62,489 bases of DNA from Bacteroidota bacterium (GTDB taxonomy: Bacteria > Bacteroidota > Bacteroidia > Bacteroidales > F082). The stretch is taken from the NCBI GenBank assembly GCA_018816765.1, contig JAHIUX010000010.1:1-62489 (forward strand), written 5' to 3'. Both the position numbers and the translations under genes were made by a program. Shown here one piece after another: positions 49,897-59,858 of the stretch (its first letter is position 1; every line of letters starts with the position of its first letter). The notes beneath the pieces are model-generated. The model did not search any database, was not told the DNA's origin, and saw only the letters and a program-made list of their open reading frames with translations.

Positions 49897-50781
49897 ATGC
49901 CGCGAATTCCTGAATCTCAATTAGTTTTACACCACGATGGATCTGTCTATCACCTTCGGCTCAAACCTCACCAGCTGGCCCAATCCGTGATCCTTGTTGG
50001 TGATCCGCAGCGGGTTCAGAAGATTTCGGGCTTCTTCGACCGGATTGAACATGAGGTGGCCAACCGCGAAATCATCACCCACACCGGCACCTTTAAGGGA
50101 AAACGCATCACGGCCTTGTCGACAGGGATGGGAACCGACAACATCGACATTGTGTTGAATGAACTCGATGCCCTTGTCAATATTGACCTTGAAACCCGGA
50201 TGACCAAACCCACCCATACCAGCCTGAACCTTGTGCGCCTTGGCACTTCCGGTGCACTCCAGGCCGATATTCCTGTTGGCGACAGCTTTGTTGCGGGGGA
50301 GCAGGCGCTTGGTCTCGATGGGCTCCTGTATTTTTATGAACAGGCAGCTCAGGTCATCGACCACAAAATGACCTCAGCCTTTACCACCCATGCCCAGTGG
50401 CCGGGAAACCTGCCTTCGCCTTATGTGGTAGCAGCCTCCGAAAAACTGCTCAACCACATTGCCGCAGGCTATCGGCGTGGCATTACAGCCACCTCACCCG
50501 GATTTTACGGCCCGCAGGGACGTGCATTGCGCCTCGCCCTGGCCTTTAAAGCCATGAACCATAATATGGAAAGCTTTGATTACAACGGCCACAAAATCAC
50601 CAACTTTGAAATGGAATCATCGGCATTGTACGGTCTAAGCCGGTTGCTCGGGCACGAAGCCCTCACCATCTGTGTCATCATTGCCAACCGCGTAACCGAA
50701 AAGTTTTCGGATCAGTACCAGCCATTTATGGAAAAACTGATCCTGAACACCCTCGACCGCCTCGTCAGTCTCCCTGCATAA
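49897..50781 (+). CDS. Nucleoside phosphorylase (uridine phosphorylase-like)
   Basis: 294 residues of the PNP/UDP phosphorylase family, which splits nucleosides with phosphate. ILVGDPQRVQKISGFFD holds the phosphate Arg, FKGKRITALSTGMGTDNIDIVLNEL is the core, LGTSGALQADIPVGDSF is the family block, and NFEMESSALYGLSRLLGHEALTICVIIANR is the C-terminal substrate Glu region. The pattern fits uridine phosphorylase better than purine enzymes, but the exact base is uncertain. The start is MPRIPESQLV at 49897; the longer frame from 49840 would lie over the promoter. Confidence 0.9.
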   Translation: MPRIPESQLVLHHDGSVYHLRLKPHQLAQSVILVGDPQRVQKISGFFDRIEHEVANREIITHTGTFKGKRITALSTGMGTDNIDIVLNELDALVNIDLETRMTKPTHTSLNLVRLGTSGALQADIPVGDSFVAGEQALGLDGLLYFYEQAAQVIDHKMTSAFTTHAQWPGNLPSPYVVAASEKLLNHIAAGYRRGITATSPGFYGPQGRALRLALAFKAMNHNMESFDYNGHKITNFEMESSALYGLSRLLGHEALTICVIIANRVTEKFSDQYQPFMEKLILNTLDRLVSLPA

Positions 50782-50915
50782 TCATCCCTTCAGACTCGGT
50801 TCACGCGTATCCGGAATATCCCTTTAACGGGGAAATTGTTTAACGAATTTTTGTTTTCATTAAACATTTCAGCCTATTGCTTGTTTATAGGTTACACTTA
50901 AGCAACATTACGATC

Positions 50916-51638
50916 ATGAAACTGAACGGAAATAACCACGATACAATCGTTTTAACCAACAACAATAAACCACGCGATATAGAAGCATTGTGGGCTCAGG
51001 CCGACTTCATGGGCGATGAACATATTGCCACCAGCGCCGACACCCCAATGCGACAGGATGCCTTCGATATGGACGATGCCGCCAAAATGGCCATCATCGA
51101 GAAACATTTTGCCCAGATCATGCAGACCCTTGGCCTCGACCTGACTGACGACAGCCTGATGGGAACGCCGCATCGGGTGGCAAAAATGTATGTGAAAGAA
51201 ATATTCCACGGCCTGAATCCAGCAAACAAGCCCAAAATGTCGGTGTTTGACAATAAATTCAAATACGGACAAATGCTCGTCGAAAAAAACATCGGCCTGA
51301 ACTCAACCTGCGAACATCATTTTCTGCCCATCGTTGGGAAAGCGCATGTGGCTTACATCTCGAGCGGAAAGGTCATCGGCCTGTCGAAAATCAACCGCAT
51401 CGTCGATTATTTCGCACGCAGGCCGCAGGTACAGGAACGGCTCACAGTGCAAATCGCAAACGAACTGCGCAAGGTGCTCCAAACTGAGGATGTGGCTGTG
51501 GTGATTGATGCCCGGCATATGTGTGTTTCCTCGCGCGGAATACAGGACGAAGGTAGTGCCACTGTTACGGCCGAATATGCGGGCAAATTCCTCGATGCCA
51601 AAGTAAAAGAAGAATTCCTGACCTACATCGGGATGTAA
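50916..51638 (+). CDS. folE: GTP cyclohydrolase I (second copy)
   Basis: 240 residues. The catalytic part is complete: CEHH at 132-135, [38 protein letters not shown], and [24 protein letters not shown]. Compared with the copy at 45278 it has an extra N-terminal region of about 30 residues without known motif, and [18 protein letters not shown] in place of the shorter linker. The two copies are clearly diverged, not a recent duplication. The frame opens at 50877 with TTG, but the ATG at 50916 is preferred. It is separate from the other pterin genes. Confidence 0.95.
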   Translation: MKLNGNNHDTIVLTNNNKPRDIEALWAQADFMGDEHIATSADTPMRQDAFDMDDAAKMAIIEKHFAQIMQTLGLDLTDDSLMGTPHRVAKMYVKEIFHGLNPANKPKMSVFDNKFKYGQMLVEKNIGLNSTCEHHFLPIVGKAHVAYISSGKVIGLSKINRIVDYFARRPQVQERLTVQIANELRKVLQTEDVAVVIDARHMCVSSRGIQDEGSATVTAEYAGKFLDAKVKEEFLTYIGM

Positions 51639-51760
51639 AGCTGATGTTTCGCGGCATTTGCTGCAGCATTGTTTACGTGGCGACCCAACAACAATGCCCT
51701 GGCACCCCTGGCCAGGGCAATTGCTGTTTACGCGGATTGGCCCCAAATCCTTTCTGATGA

Positions 51761-51792
51761 TTTCGATGGCAGGCTTAAAAGGACTACTTTTG
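51761..51792 (+). promoter_or_regulatory. Promoter of pdxA
   Basis: TTTC (51761-51764, near-match to TTTG), 20 nt, then TACTTTTG (51785-51792), a full -7 match. The ATG at 51813 follows with a leader of about 15 nt. Confidence 0.55.
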
Positions 51793-51812
51793 CAGGTAAA
51801 TCAGTATGCCTT

Positions 51813-52892
51813 ATGGAAACCACCGAAACAAAAATTCATGATAACCACCTGAAAATTGGCATCACCCATGGCGACATCAATGGCATTGGTTATGAAGTGA
51901 TTATTAAGGCCCTGGGCGATAATCGCATCCTCGACTTTTTCATTCCGGTGATCTATGGCCAGTCGAAGGTTGCCTCCTTCCACAAAAAGAACGTCAATGT
52001 GGGTGAATTCAATTTTAACCTGATCAAAGATGCCGGACAGGCACACCCAAAGCGCATCAATATCGTTAACTGCACCGAAAACGACCTCAAAATCGACCTT
52101 GGTCAATCGACAGAAATTGCCGGACAGGCTTCGCTCATGGCGCTCGAAATGGCTGTCAGCGACCTGAAATCAGGCAAGATTGACGCCCTTGTCACTGCCC
52201 CGATCAATAAGCAGAACATTCAGTCAGAGCGGTTTCATTTTCCCGGTCACACCGAGTTTCTGGCCAACCAATTCGGCCAGGCAGAGCCTTTGATGATTAT
52301 GGTTTGGGAAAACCTTCGGGTGGCTACGCTCACGGGGCATATTCCACTGAAAAACGTTGCTGAAAAAGTTAGCGGGAAGGGGATATTAAGCAAGCTGGAG
52401 ATTCTGAATCACAGCCTGAAACAGGACTTCGGGATCACCCGCCCGAAAATTGCCATTCTTGGCCTGAACCCACATGCCGGCGACGGCGGTTTGCTTGGCA
52501 CAGAGGAAACCGACATCATCATACCTGCTATGGAGAAAGCAAAAGCCGCCGGAATACTGAGTTTCGGGCCTTTTCCTGCCGATGGCTTTTTTGGTGCAGG
52601 ATCATGGAAGAAATACGATGCAGTACTGTCGATGTATCACGATCAGGGCCTCACAGCCTTCAAGAGCCTTGCTTTCGACGGTGGGGTAAATTACACGGCC
52701 GGCCTTTCCATCGTCAGAACCTCCCCTGCCCATGGCACAGCCTATTCCCTTGCCGGCAAAGATGTGGCTTCGGCCGAACCTTTCCGCCAGGCGCTTTACC
52801 TTGCACTGGAGCTCGTTAAAAAACGCTTCGAATACACCCAGCTGACGGCTAACCAGCTCAAATCAACCGTTCATCAGACAACCAACGAATAA
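51813..52892 (+). CDS. pdxA: 4-hydroxythreonine-4-phosphate dehydrogenase
   Basis: 359 residues. An NAD-dependent dehydrogenase of pyridoxal phosphate synthesis. Family blocks are KIGITHGDINGIGYEVIIKAL, LVTAPINKQNI followed by FPGHTEFLANQF (metal-binding His), LNPHAGDGGLLG and SMYHDQGLTAFKSLAFDGGVNYTAGL. Length is normal. The open frame begins at 51669, but the promoter at 51761-51792 fixes the start at 51813. It ends 6 nt before murF-alr, so PLP synthesis and a PLP enzyme share an operon. Confidence 0.96.
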   Translation: METTETKIHDNHLKIGITHGDINGIGYEVIIKALGDNRILDFFIPVIYGQSKVASFHKKNVNVGEFNFNLIKDAGQAHPKRINIVNCTENDLKIDLGQSTEIAGQASLMALEMAVSDLKSGKIDALVTAPINKQNIQSERFHFPGHTEFLANQFGQAEPLMIMVWENLRVATLTGHIPLKNVAEKVSGKGILSKLEILNHSLKQDFGITRPKIAILGLNPHAGDGGLLGTEETDIIIPAMEKAKAAGILSFGPFPADGFFGAGSWKKYDAVLSMYHDQGLTAFKSLAFDGGVNYTAGLSIVRTSPAHGTAYSLAGKDVASAEPFRQALYLALELVKKRFEYTQLTANQLKSTVHQTTNE

Positions 52893-52898
52893 GGTTGT

Positions 52899-55391
52899 AT
52901 GCAACACCGTACCTATACACTGAGCCAGGTTGCCACCATAGTGAAAGGAAAGGTGGTCAGGAGTCATGCCGATGACCTTGTTATCAGAGACATACTGATT
53001 GACAGCAGGCAACTTGTTTCGCCGGATCAAACCTTGTTTTTCGCACTTGTTTCGCCGCGCAACAACGGGCACAAATACCTGGAACAGCTGTTCGGTAAAG
53101 GTGTCAGATCCTTTGTTGTCAGTCAGTTGCCGGTAAACAGGAAATTGTTTGCCGGTTGTTCCTTTGTGCTGGTCAACAACACCATGGCTGCGCTTCAGTT
53201 GCTTGCCGCATTTCACCGGAGCTGTTTCAACATTCCGGTGATCGGCATCACCGGCAGCAACGGAAAAACCATAGTGAAAGAATGGCTGTTTCAACTGTTA
53301 AACCAGGACAAAGATGTCATCCGTAGCCCGAAAAGCTATAATTCACAGATCGGTGTGCCCCTGTCGGTGTGGCAAATGGATGATGCACATGAGCTTGCAA
53401 TTTTTGAAGCCGGAATTTCTGAACCCGATGAAATGGAGCGCTTGCAGCAAATCATCAGGCCAAGCATCGGTGTTTTCACAAATATCGGCCAGGCACACGA
53501 CGAAAATTTTATCCAGAGCATACAGAAGGCCGGCGAAAAGCTGAAGTTATTCACCAAGGTGGATGTGCTGGTCTACACCCCGGATCACACTGATATTCAG
53601 GAGGTGTTTATCAAATCAGGGCTCAACAGGAGGATCAGGGCCTTTACCTGGAGCCGGAAAAACGAGGCTGACCTGATGGTGACTTCCATCACCCACCAAG
53701 GCCACCAAACGCGCATTCAGGCCTTGTTTAACCAAAAACCACTCAGCATACTCATCCCTTTTACCGATGCGGCTTCCATCGAAAACGCCCTGCATTGCTG
53801 GTCGGTGATGCTGGTGCTGGGTATCGGCCAGGACATCATCGCTGAACGCATGAAGCACCTGACGCCCATCGCCATGCGGCTTGAGCTCAAGGAAGGCATC
53901 AACAACTGCACCATCATCAACGACTTCTATAACTCCGATGTCAACTCGCTGGGGATTGCCCTCGATTTTCTGAACCAGCAAAACCAGCACAAGGAGCGCA
54001 CTGTTATTTTGTCCGATATCCTTCAGAGCGGACGCAACGAAGTTGATTTGTACGGTTTTATAGCAGCATTACTCGAGGCCAAGGGGGTGACGAGAATCAT
54101 TGGCATTGGGCAGGCCATCAGCCGGCAGGCCGATAAATTTGCCAGCGAAAAGGAATTTTATCCCAACACCGAGGCTTTCATCAGCCAGTTTGCCTTCGCC
54201 TCGCTCAGCAACCAGACGGTATTGCTGAAAGGCGCGCGCCTATTCGAGTTTGAGCGCATCAGCAACCTGCTGCAGCAGAAGGCACATGAAACCGTCCTCG
54301 AGATCAACCTCAACAACCTGATCGCCAACCTGAACAGCTACAGGTCGAAATTGCTTCCAGGCACAAAAATCATGGCCATGGTCAAAGCTTTTGGCTACGG
54401 CAGCGGCAGTTATGAAATCGCCAACCTGCTGCAGTTTCACCATGTCGATTACCTGGCCGTGGCCTATGCCGATGAAGGCGTCGAGTTGCGCAAGGCTGGC
54501 ATCAGCACACCCATCATGGTGATGAGTCCCGAAGAAAACAGCTTCGATGCCATGATCAGGCATCAGCTCGAACCAGAAATATTCAGTTTCAGGATATTGG
54601 GTCTGCTCGAAGAAACCATTGAGCGCATGGCCCTTACCGGCAACAACCCGGTGAAGGTCCACCTTAAGTTCGATACCGGGATGCACCGCCTTGGCTTTGC
54701 CAAAGACGAACTTCCCGAACTGATCGAACGCATCGAAAAGAACAAGATGCTCTATGTGCAATCGGTCTTTTCGCACCTGGCCGCATCTGACAAGCCAGGC
54801 CATGACGACTTCACGCATCAGCAAATTGCGCTGTTTACCGAAATGAGCGATTATCTCATTGCACATACGCCACATGCCGTGTCGAGGCACATCCTCAACT
54901 CAGCGGGCATCAGCAGGTTTGATGACGCACAGTTCGATATGGTCAGGCTGGGTATTGGCATGTATGGGGTGCAGGGAGTGGAAAACGGTGGCGAGCAACT
55001 TCAGACGGTCTTATCGCTGAAATCGACAATCACCCAGATCAAAACAATCCCTGCCCACGACAGCATCGGATACAACAGGAGCAGCATCGTGGACCGGGAA
55101 ACACCCATCGGCATCGTTCCCATTGGATATGCTGACGGATTGTCGCGTTTGCTGGGAAACGGCAAAGGCTGTCTGTGGGTGAATGGCAAAGCCGCCCCCA
55201 TCATCGGCGATGTGTGTATGGATATGTGCATGCTCAAGCTCACTGGCATTGATGCTGCAGAAGGTGATACCGTGGTTGTTTTCGACGAGCAGCATCCCAT
55301 CGGCATGATTGCTCAGGATGCACAGACAATTCCTTATGAAATCCTCACCCGCATCTCAAGGAGGGTAAAGCGGGTGTATTTCCTGGAATAG
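52899..55391 (+). CDS. murF-alr: Fused UDP-MurNAc-tripeptide:D-Ala-D-Ala ligase (MurF) / alanine racemase (Alr)
   Basis: 830 residues. The MurF half (about 1-455) has the ATP loop GITGSNGKT with Lys123, then SPKSYNSQIGVPLSVW and EAGISEPDEMERL. The Alr half (about 460-830) has VKAFGYGSGSYEIANLL with the PLP lysine Lys496, KFDTGMHRLGF, LNSAGISRF, VRLGIGMYGV, and SIGYNRSSI with the catalytic Tyr. The fusion is a known Bacteroidota arrangement: Alr makes D-Ala and MurF joins D-Ala-D-Ala to the wall precursor. Second gene of the pdxA operon. Confidence 0.97.
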   Translation: MQHRTYTLSQVATIVKGKVVRSHADDLVIRDILIDSRQLVSPDQTLFFALVSPRNNGHKYLEQLFGKGVRSFVVSQLPVNRKLFAGCSFVLVNNTMAALQLLAAFHRSCFNIPVIGITGSNGKTIVKEWLFQLLNQDKDVIRSPKSYNSQIGVPLSVWQMDDAHELAIFEAGISEPDEMERLQQIIRPSIGVFTNIGQAHDENFIQSIQKAGEKLKLFTKVDVLVYTPDHTDIQEVFIKSGLNRRIRAFTWSRKNEADLMVTSITHQGHQTRIQALFNQKPLSILIPFTDAASIENALHCWSVMLVLGIGQDIIAERMKHLTPIAMRLELKEGINNCTIINDFYNSDVNSLGIALDFLNQQNQHKERTVILSDILQSGRNEVDLYGFIAALLEAKGVTRIIGIGQAISRQADKFASEKEFYPNTEAFISQFAFASLSNQTVLLKGARLFEFERISNLLQQKAHETVLEINLNNLIANLNSYRSKLLPGTKIMAMVKAFGYGSGSYEIANLLQFHHVDYLAVAYADEGVELRKAGISTPIMVMSPEENSFDAMIRHQLEPEIFSFRILGLLEETIERMALTGNNPVKVHLKFDTGMHRLGFAKDELPELIERIEKNKMLYVQSVFSHLAASDKPGHDDFTHQQIALFTEMSDYLIAHTPHAVSRHILNSAGISRFDDAQFDMVRLGIGMYGVQGVENGGEQLQTVLSLKSTITQIKTIPAHDSIGYNRSSIVDRETPIGIVPIGYADGLSRLLGNGKGCLWVNGKAAPIIGDVCMDMCMLKLTGIDAAEGDTVVVFDEQHPIGMIAQDAQTIPYEILTRISRRVKRVYFLE

Positions 55392-55425
55392 CCGCAACAT
55401 GTTCCGGGTTTCCAAAACCTGTTAA

Positions 55426-57375
55426 TTACTCTTTAACGGTACTTTTGCCTAAGTATTCGATGCTGAAATCATCAAAATAAACGGTGTCGCTGCTTCTGTT
55501 CCACACAAAAGCCTTGAACCGGCCATCGGTGTACACCGCAGGGATTTCGGCGATCATGCTGAGTTTTCCCCAGCCTGTAGCATCAGTTTCAACCACATCG
55601 TGCTGTACTGCTGAGTAGCCTTTTTCGGCATAGGCTGTGAAGACCACCGAGGCCTTCGCATTGGCCGGATATTTCCACACGGTAACAAGGTATCTGTCGC
55701 CCTTTTCCGCCGAAAAGTCAATGCCGGCCCCATAAGGGTCGGAGGGAGTGAGCTTCACAGCCCGTTTACCGCTGTGGTATTTTTCTTCGCTTAGCAGATC
55801 AGCCCCGCTGAAATGGTAATGTTTGCCGGGGGAAATAAACCTGTCGCCGGCTTCGTTCAAGGCTTCGAAACCGGTTTCGGCTTGTTCACGGATGCCGACC
55901 TTCAGTACAGGCACCGACCGGTATATGCCTTCGATAGCCAGCGCATAATCGGGCGGGTCGAGCAAGTCGTAATACGTCAGGTCGGCACTCATGCGACCAA
56001 ACATATGCCAGTAAGCGGCTTTCGTCATGCTGTCGTAATGCAGCGATCCGTTTTTATACTGGTAGGTTTGAAACACATTCAGCTTCACCAGCAGCAACGA
56101 CAGCACCATGAGCAGGGTGAAAACGACCTTCGATCGCCGGAAAGCCCTACCTAACAGCACCGCCAAGGGGATGGCCATCAAACCGTAGGAATCCACCAAG
56201 GGCCTCGCCCCGAAACTTCCTCCGTACCACCACGACCACCACGAAAAGATCAGGTACACATTGAATATCAAAAAGATGATCATGGGCAGCGCCAGTGCGC
56301 TGTGCGCTTTCCACAACGGCCACAGCCCAATAACGGCCAGGGCCATCATCGGGGTATACACAAACCACCCTTTTCGGTAACTAAACAGTCCGTCGAGTAT
56401 CTGCGGATTAGCAAAGAAAAACCCTTCATTGTTGTAGCTGTAAAATAGCCAATGCCCCGTGTTGACCTTCCAAAAGATGAGCTGCGGCAACACCACCATG
56501 AATGCCGCCAGCAGCAGCAAAGCAAGTGCCCGCCAGCGCTTCAGGAAAAAGCTGATGCGGGGGCCGGCGTCGGAAAAACTCCGGATACCGTAGAAGATAA
56601 AAAACAGGGCAATCAGCGCATTCGCAGGCCTCACAAGCACAATTAATCCATAGATCAAACCGGTAAACACCGCATGTTTTCCTGTCGGTTCGGCATACCA
56701 TCGCATGGTCTGCCACACAAAAACCGTGAATAATGCGAAATTATACACATGTGGCATGGTGGCCTCAAGGGTGCTGTAATACAACAGGTTGGTGGCAAAA
56801 ACCACCAACAGCAGGGTGATGGCAACCAGGCTGTCATCGGCATATTTTTGCAGAATCTTTCGCAGATAGATCAGCCCGACGACAAGGTAAAACAAGGCAC
56901 TGAACACCAGAAAAAAGAAATAGGGCGCGGTGTAGCCATGGGTTTCGTATCCCAACAGCCAGGCTGAAAGATGACCTAGCAGAAAAAAAGGCAGGTAAAG
57001 AAATGCCAGTCCCATGGTCATTTTCTGATAGGTGCCGCCATCAGCTGTTTTGGAGTTATACATCTTGTCCTTAAAAAAATCAGGGTCCTTGTCCTGGAAC
57101 CTGAAGCTAAGGTCGTGGTAGATAAAGGCCGCCGGAAGATAGCTGTAATAGCTGATGACATCATCGGCCACCACCTTGCGGTTGCGTAACCACAAATGGT
57201 TGTTGAAATTCACATCAACAATGATCAGCGCGATGAGCACAATGCTGGCCTTTGACAGGTTCCGGGTAACAAAGGCTGTTTTCGCTGACATCAGCTGCCA
57301 GTAAACGGATATTTTGCGCAAAAAACCTTGATTGGCCTTTAACTTCATCCGGCAAAAATCCAAAAATAATCCCAT
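55426..57375 (-). CDS. Polytopic GT-C-like membrane protein with C-terminal beta-sandwich domain
   Basis: About 649 residues. Roughly eleven hydrophobic segments fill residues 40-470. The first periplasmic loop includes ADDVISYYSYLPAAFIYHDLSF, as in GT-C mannosyl-/arabinosyl-type transferases, where an acidic residue in this loop is catalytic. The last 170 residues, with PGKHYHFSGADLLSEEKYHSGK and VYFDDFSIEYLG, look like a carbohydrate-binding beta-sandwich. This suggests transfer of a sugar from a lipid carrier to a periplasmic acceptor. The start could also be the Met at 57348 or 57291; CAAAAATA at 57361-57368 is a possible minus-strand -7 box. Confidence 0.78.
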   Translation of the reverse strand: MGLFLDFCRMKLKANQGFLRKISVYWQLMSAKTAFVTRNLSKASIVLIALIIVDVNFNNHLWLRNRKVVADDVISYYSYLPAAFIYHDLSFRFQDKDPDFFKDKMYNSKTADGGTYQKMTMGLAFLYLPFFLLGHLSAWLLGYETHGYTAPYFFFLVFSALFYLVVGLIYLRKILQKYADDSLVAITLLLVVFATNLLYYSTLEATMPHVYNFALFTVFVWQTMRWYAEPTGKHAVFTGLIYGLIVLVRPANALIALFFIFYGIRSFSDAGPRISFFLKRWRALALLLLAAFMVVLPQLIFWKVNTGHWLFYSYNNEGFFFANPQILDGLFSYRKGWFVYTPMMALAVIGLWPLWKAHSALALPMIIFLIFNVYLIFSWWSWWYGGSFGARPLVDSYGLMAIPLAVLLGRAFRRSKVVFTLLMVLSLLLVKLNVFQTYQYKNGSLHYDSMTKAAYWHMFGRMSADLTYYDLLDPPDYALAIEGIYRSVPVLKVGIREQAETGFEALNEAGDRFISPGKHYHFSGADLLSEEKYHSGKRAVKLTPSDPYGAGIDFSAEKGDRYLVTVWKYPANAKASVVFTAYAEKGYSAVQHDVVETDATGWGKLSMIAEIPAVYTDGRFKAFVWNRSSDTVYFDDFSIEYLGKSTVKE

Positions 57376-57534
57376 ATGCAGCCCCGCAGATCATAAAAAG
57401 TCGTGCGGACAGTTTCTGCGTTAACCTTAAACATTTTCATTAGGGCATGGCATTGGCTTTTTTTTCTTTGAGCAAGGAGTCAGCTTCACCAAAAAACATG
57501 GTATAGGCAGTACCCAATTAATGTGGGTGTGCAG

Positions 57535-58530
57535 TTAAATTGTTTCGCTGGATTTCTTTTTCGACAAAAGTTGTTTTACCGCGCGGGCATCCTGTTTTAC
57601 CTGATCAAGCGAGATGGGCATCAGAAACCAGAACACCAGTCCGATGATGCCGCCCCAGAGGAAGAAGGCGCCGAACTGCAACAATGAAAAAGACAGGGCC
57701 AGTTCGGGTGTGATCCCGTAGAATGCGAGCAGATACACCAAACTCACTTCCCTGGTTCCGAAGCCGGCCAGAGAGATGGGCAAAATGCTCACAAGGCCCA
57801 CAACGCTGAGGATGATGGCAATGTCGATGATGGGCATGCTGACTCCCAGCGACAAAAAAATCAGGTCGATGGCCCCGTAAAATCCCAGGTAGGCAGCCAG
57901 TGTGATGAGCCACAGCAGCAGGGCTTTTCCGCTCACAGCCTGATCCACACATGATTGCACAAAGCGCAATGGCCGGAGCGCATCGGGTTTTTTGGTGGCA
58001 AGCAGGCGCTTCAACAGCCATGCGGCAAGAAACAATCCCAGAAAAAACAAGCCGATTCCAATGGCTGCAGCGGTATACACTTCATGGATGCCTATCTGCC
58101 CATAATAAATAAGGCCGGCAAACGACAGCATGAACAAGACCCCCAGATCGAAAATGCGGTCGGTTACAATCGTCCGGAAGGAAGGCACAAAATCGATGTC
58201 AACCTCCTCGCGGAGATAATACAGGCGTGCAATCTCGCCAATGCGGCCGGGAGTGACCACACCAATGGTGAACGAAGCCATATAGGCCTTGAACGATTTC
58301 CAGGGACTGTAATAATGGCCTTCGGTGCGGATGATCCAGTGCCAGCGGTAGCTCTTGATGCCCAGGACAAGCGCAACACCCGTTAACGAAAGCAGGTAGA
58401 GCGGCAGGTTCAGTTTGTCGAAGATGACCACAAACGACTGTTTATCAAAGTCGATGAAACGAAAAAGCAATACAAGAATCACTGCCGATCCTGCCAGTTT
58501 GATCAAAAAACTACGGGTCGATTTTCCCAT
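57535..58530 (-). CDS. Lysylphosphatidylglycerol synthase TM-region/flippase-like protein
   Basis: 331 residues, UPF0104/LPG_synthase_TM type with about seven to eight membrane helices. Landmarks are FTIGVVTPGRIGEIARLYYL near residue 92, a family motif, and SILPISLAGFGTREVSLVYLLAFYGI near 255. Members act in flipping or synthesising lipids, or in polyprenyl-linked sugar transfer. The place next to glycosyltransferases suggests a role in glycan export. It follows the FrhB-like gene by 11 nt, so the two are probably co-transcribed. Confidence 0.9.
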   Translation of the reverse strand: MGKSTRSFLIKLAGSAVILVLLFRFIDFDKQSFVVIFDKLNLPLYLLSLTGVALVLGIKSYRWHWIIRTEGHYYSPWKSFKAYMASFTIGVVTPGRIGEIARLYYLREEVDIDFVPSFRTIVTDRIFDLGVLFMLSFAGLIYYGQIGIHEVYTAAAIGIGLFFLGLFLAAWLLKRLLATKKPDALRPLRFVQSCVDQAVSGKALLLWLITLAAYLGFYGAIDLIFLSLGVSMPIIDIAIILSVVGLVSILPISLAGFGTREVSLVYLLAFYGITPELALSFSLLQFGAFFLWGGIIGLVFWFLMPISLDQVKQDARAVKQLLSKKKSSETI

Positions 58531-58541
58531 GAGGCGTAGCG

Positions 58542-59858
58542 TTAGGGTTTTTTTCGTTTTACTGAGTAGGTCGATTTTTTCCAGATGGTGCGTGTTCGCT
58601 CGAAGATTCCCCCGATCAATGCAGGCGGAAACAGTTCGACCAGCCAGCGGGCAAACCTTGTGCCCATCAGGATAAACAAGCTGCTGATCACAATTTCCAT
58701 CAGGTAACGCGAAAAAGCAAATCCGGCCGGCCGATAACCGTAGTCGGGCACTGATTTACCCAGCATCTTCCTGAATTTGATCCTGATGAATCCACCCCGT
58801 TTTTTAAAGTCGTAGCCATGCGAATGCATGCTGATGGCTTCCTGTTCATCGATCTGGCTGAAGCGCAGCGCACCTTCGCTGATCATCTGCTGCAAAATGC
58901 TTTCTCCCTGTGCCGACCTGCTGATGATCATCGAAAAACCTTTTCCTCGCTCTTCATACACCGGCGCCCAGGCATCACCGCCCGAAATATCGGTAAATTC
59001 ATTGGTCAGGTCGGTGCAATACAGGCTGTTGCGCAGGATGTGAAATGGAATGAGGTAGTTTGCGTGAAACTTCTTCAGGGTGATCACACGGCCACTGCTG
59101 AATTCAACGCGCATATTTCCGGGCCATTCGCCGTATCTGAAATACAACCTGCTGATATTTCTGTAGTCCTTCTCACCATAGGTGCGCAGGAAGCTGGTGA
59201 TGGATGAAAAATGCAGGGTGTTTCCGTAAAACGGTCCGAAAATGTACCGGATGTTTTTCACCGAAGGATGGTTCATTGCCTGGAGCAAGCGCACTGACTG
59301 AATTTGTCCGGGCAGGCCCACATAGGCCAGCCTGCCCCTGAAAGCTTCCATCGCAGGCAGAATCTCGTTCACCGAGCTGATGATGTATTTGCTTTGGGCA
59401 GCTTCGAGGATCTGTTCACGGCTGGTTGCAATGAAGGCCTGTGTCAGCCAGGGCTCATCGGCCGACATCCCAAGCACCACGGCGCCCTCAATCATCTTTT
59501 TTTCGAGCAGCCATATCAGCACAGCCGAAATAACCCCTCCTGATGCGCCGGCTTTGCGTATTCCACCGTCAGTGGCATGGCCAATGCCAATGCGGAAATA
59601 GGGTCCGGTAAACGTGTGAAAATTAGGTGTTTCAGGATAAATACGCTTACGGTTTTCGACAAAGTCGAACGATTTGCCCGGGCATGCCTTCCACAGCAGC
59701 CCGGCCAGTGCATCATCAATGGGGCCTGTTACCGTTGGCCGGTAAGCGCCTGTTTTTTCGACAAACTGCACGCTGCCACCCGACAAGCCAACACAACTGC
59801 CGCACCTGTTGCACAGATGTGAGCGCATGACCCGTTGCAGTGCATCAATATTTTTCAC
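58542..59858 (-). CDS. FrhB-family iron-sulfur/flavin protein
   Basis: About 438 residues from the GTG at 59858. The N-terminal ferredoxin-like cysteine group CNRCGSC is followed by a further Cys (KACPG). The middle matches coenzyme F420 hydrogenase/dehydrogenase beta-subunit domains, with GASGGVISAVLIWLLEKKMIEGAVVLG, QSKYIISSVNEILP and a later YCTDLTNEFTDISGGDAW. Proteins of this family sit in polysaccharide loci of non-methanogens, where F420 is absent and FAD may be used. The GTG start overlaps the methyltransferase end by 14 nt; ATG at 59828 is an alternative. Confidence 0.83.
   Translation of the reverse strand: MKNIDALQRVMRSHLCNRCGSCVGLSGGSVQFVEKTGAYRPTVTGPIDDALAGLLWKACPGKSFDFVENRKRIYPETPNFHTFTGPYFRIGIGHATDGGIRKAGASGGVISAVLIWLLEKKMIEGAVVLGMSADEPWLTQAFIATSREQILEAAQSKYIISSVNEILPAMEAFRGRLAYVGLPGQIQSVRLLQAMNHPSVKNIRYIFGPFYGNTLHFSSITSFLRTYGEKDYRNISRLYFRYGEWPGNMRVEFSSGRVITLKKFHANYLIPFHILRNSLYCTDLTNEFTDISGGDAWAPVYEERGKGFSMIISRSAQGESILQQMISEGALRFSQIDEQEAISMHSHGYDFKKRGGFIRIKFRKMLGKSVPDYGYRPAGFAFSRYLMEIVISSLFILMGTRFARWLVELFPPALIGGIFERTRTIWKKSTYSVKRKKP

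Noticed and set aside
58542-59858. F420-reducing hydrogenase subunit
   Set aside because: No other hydrogenase or F420 genes nearby; the setting is a glycosyltransferase cluster.
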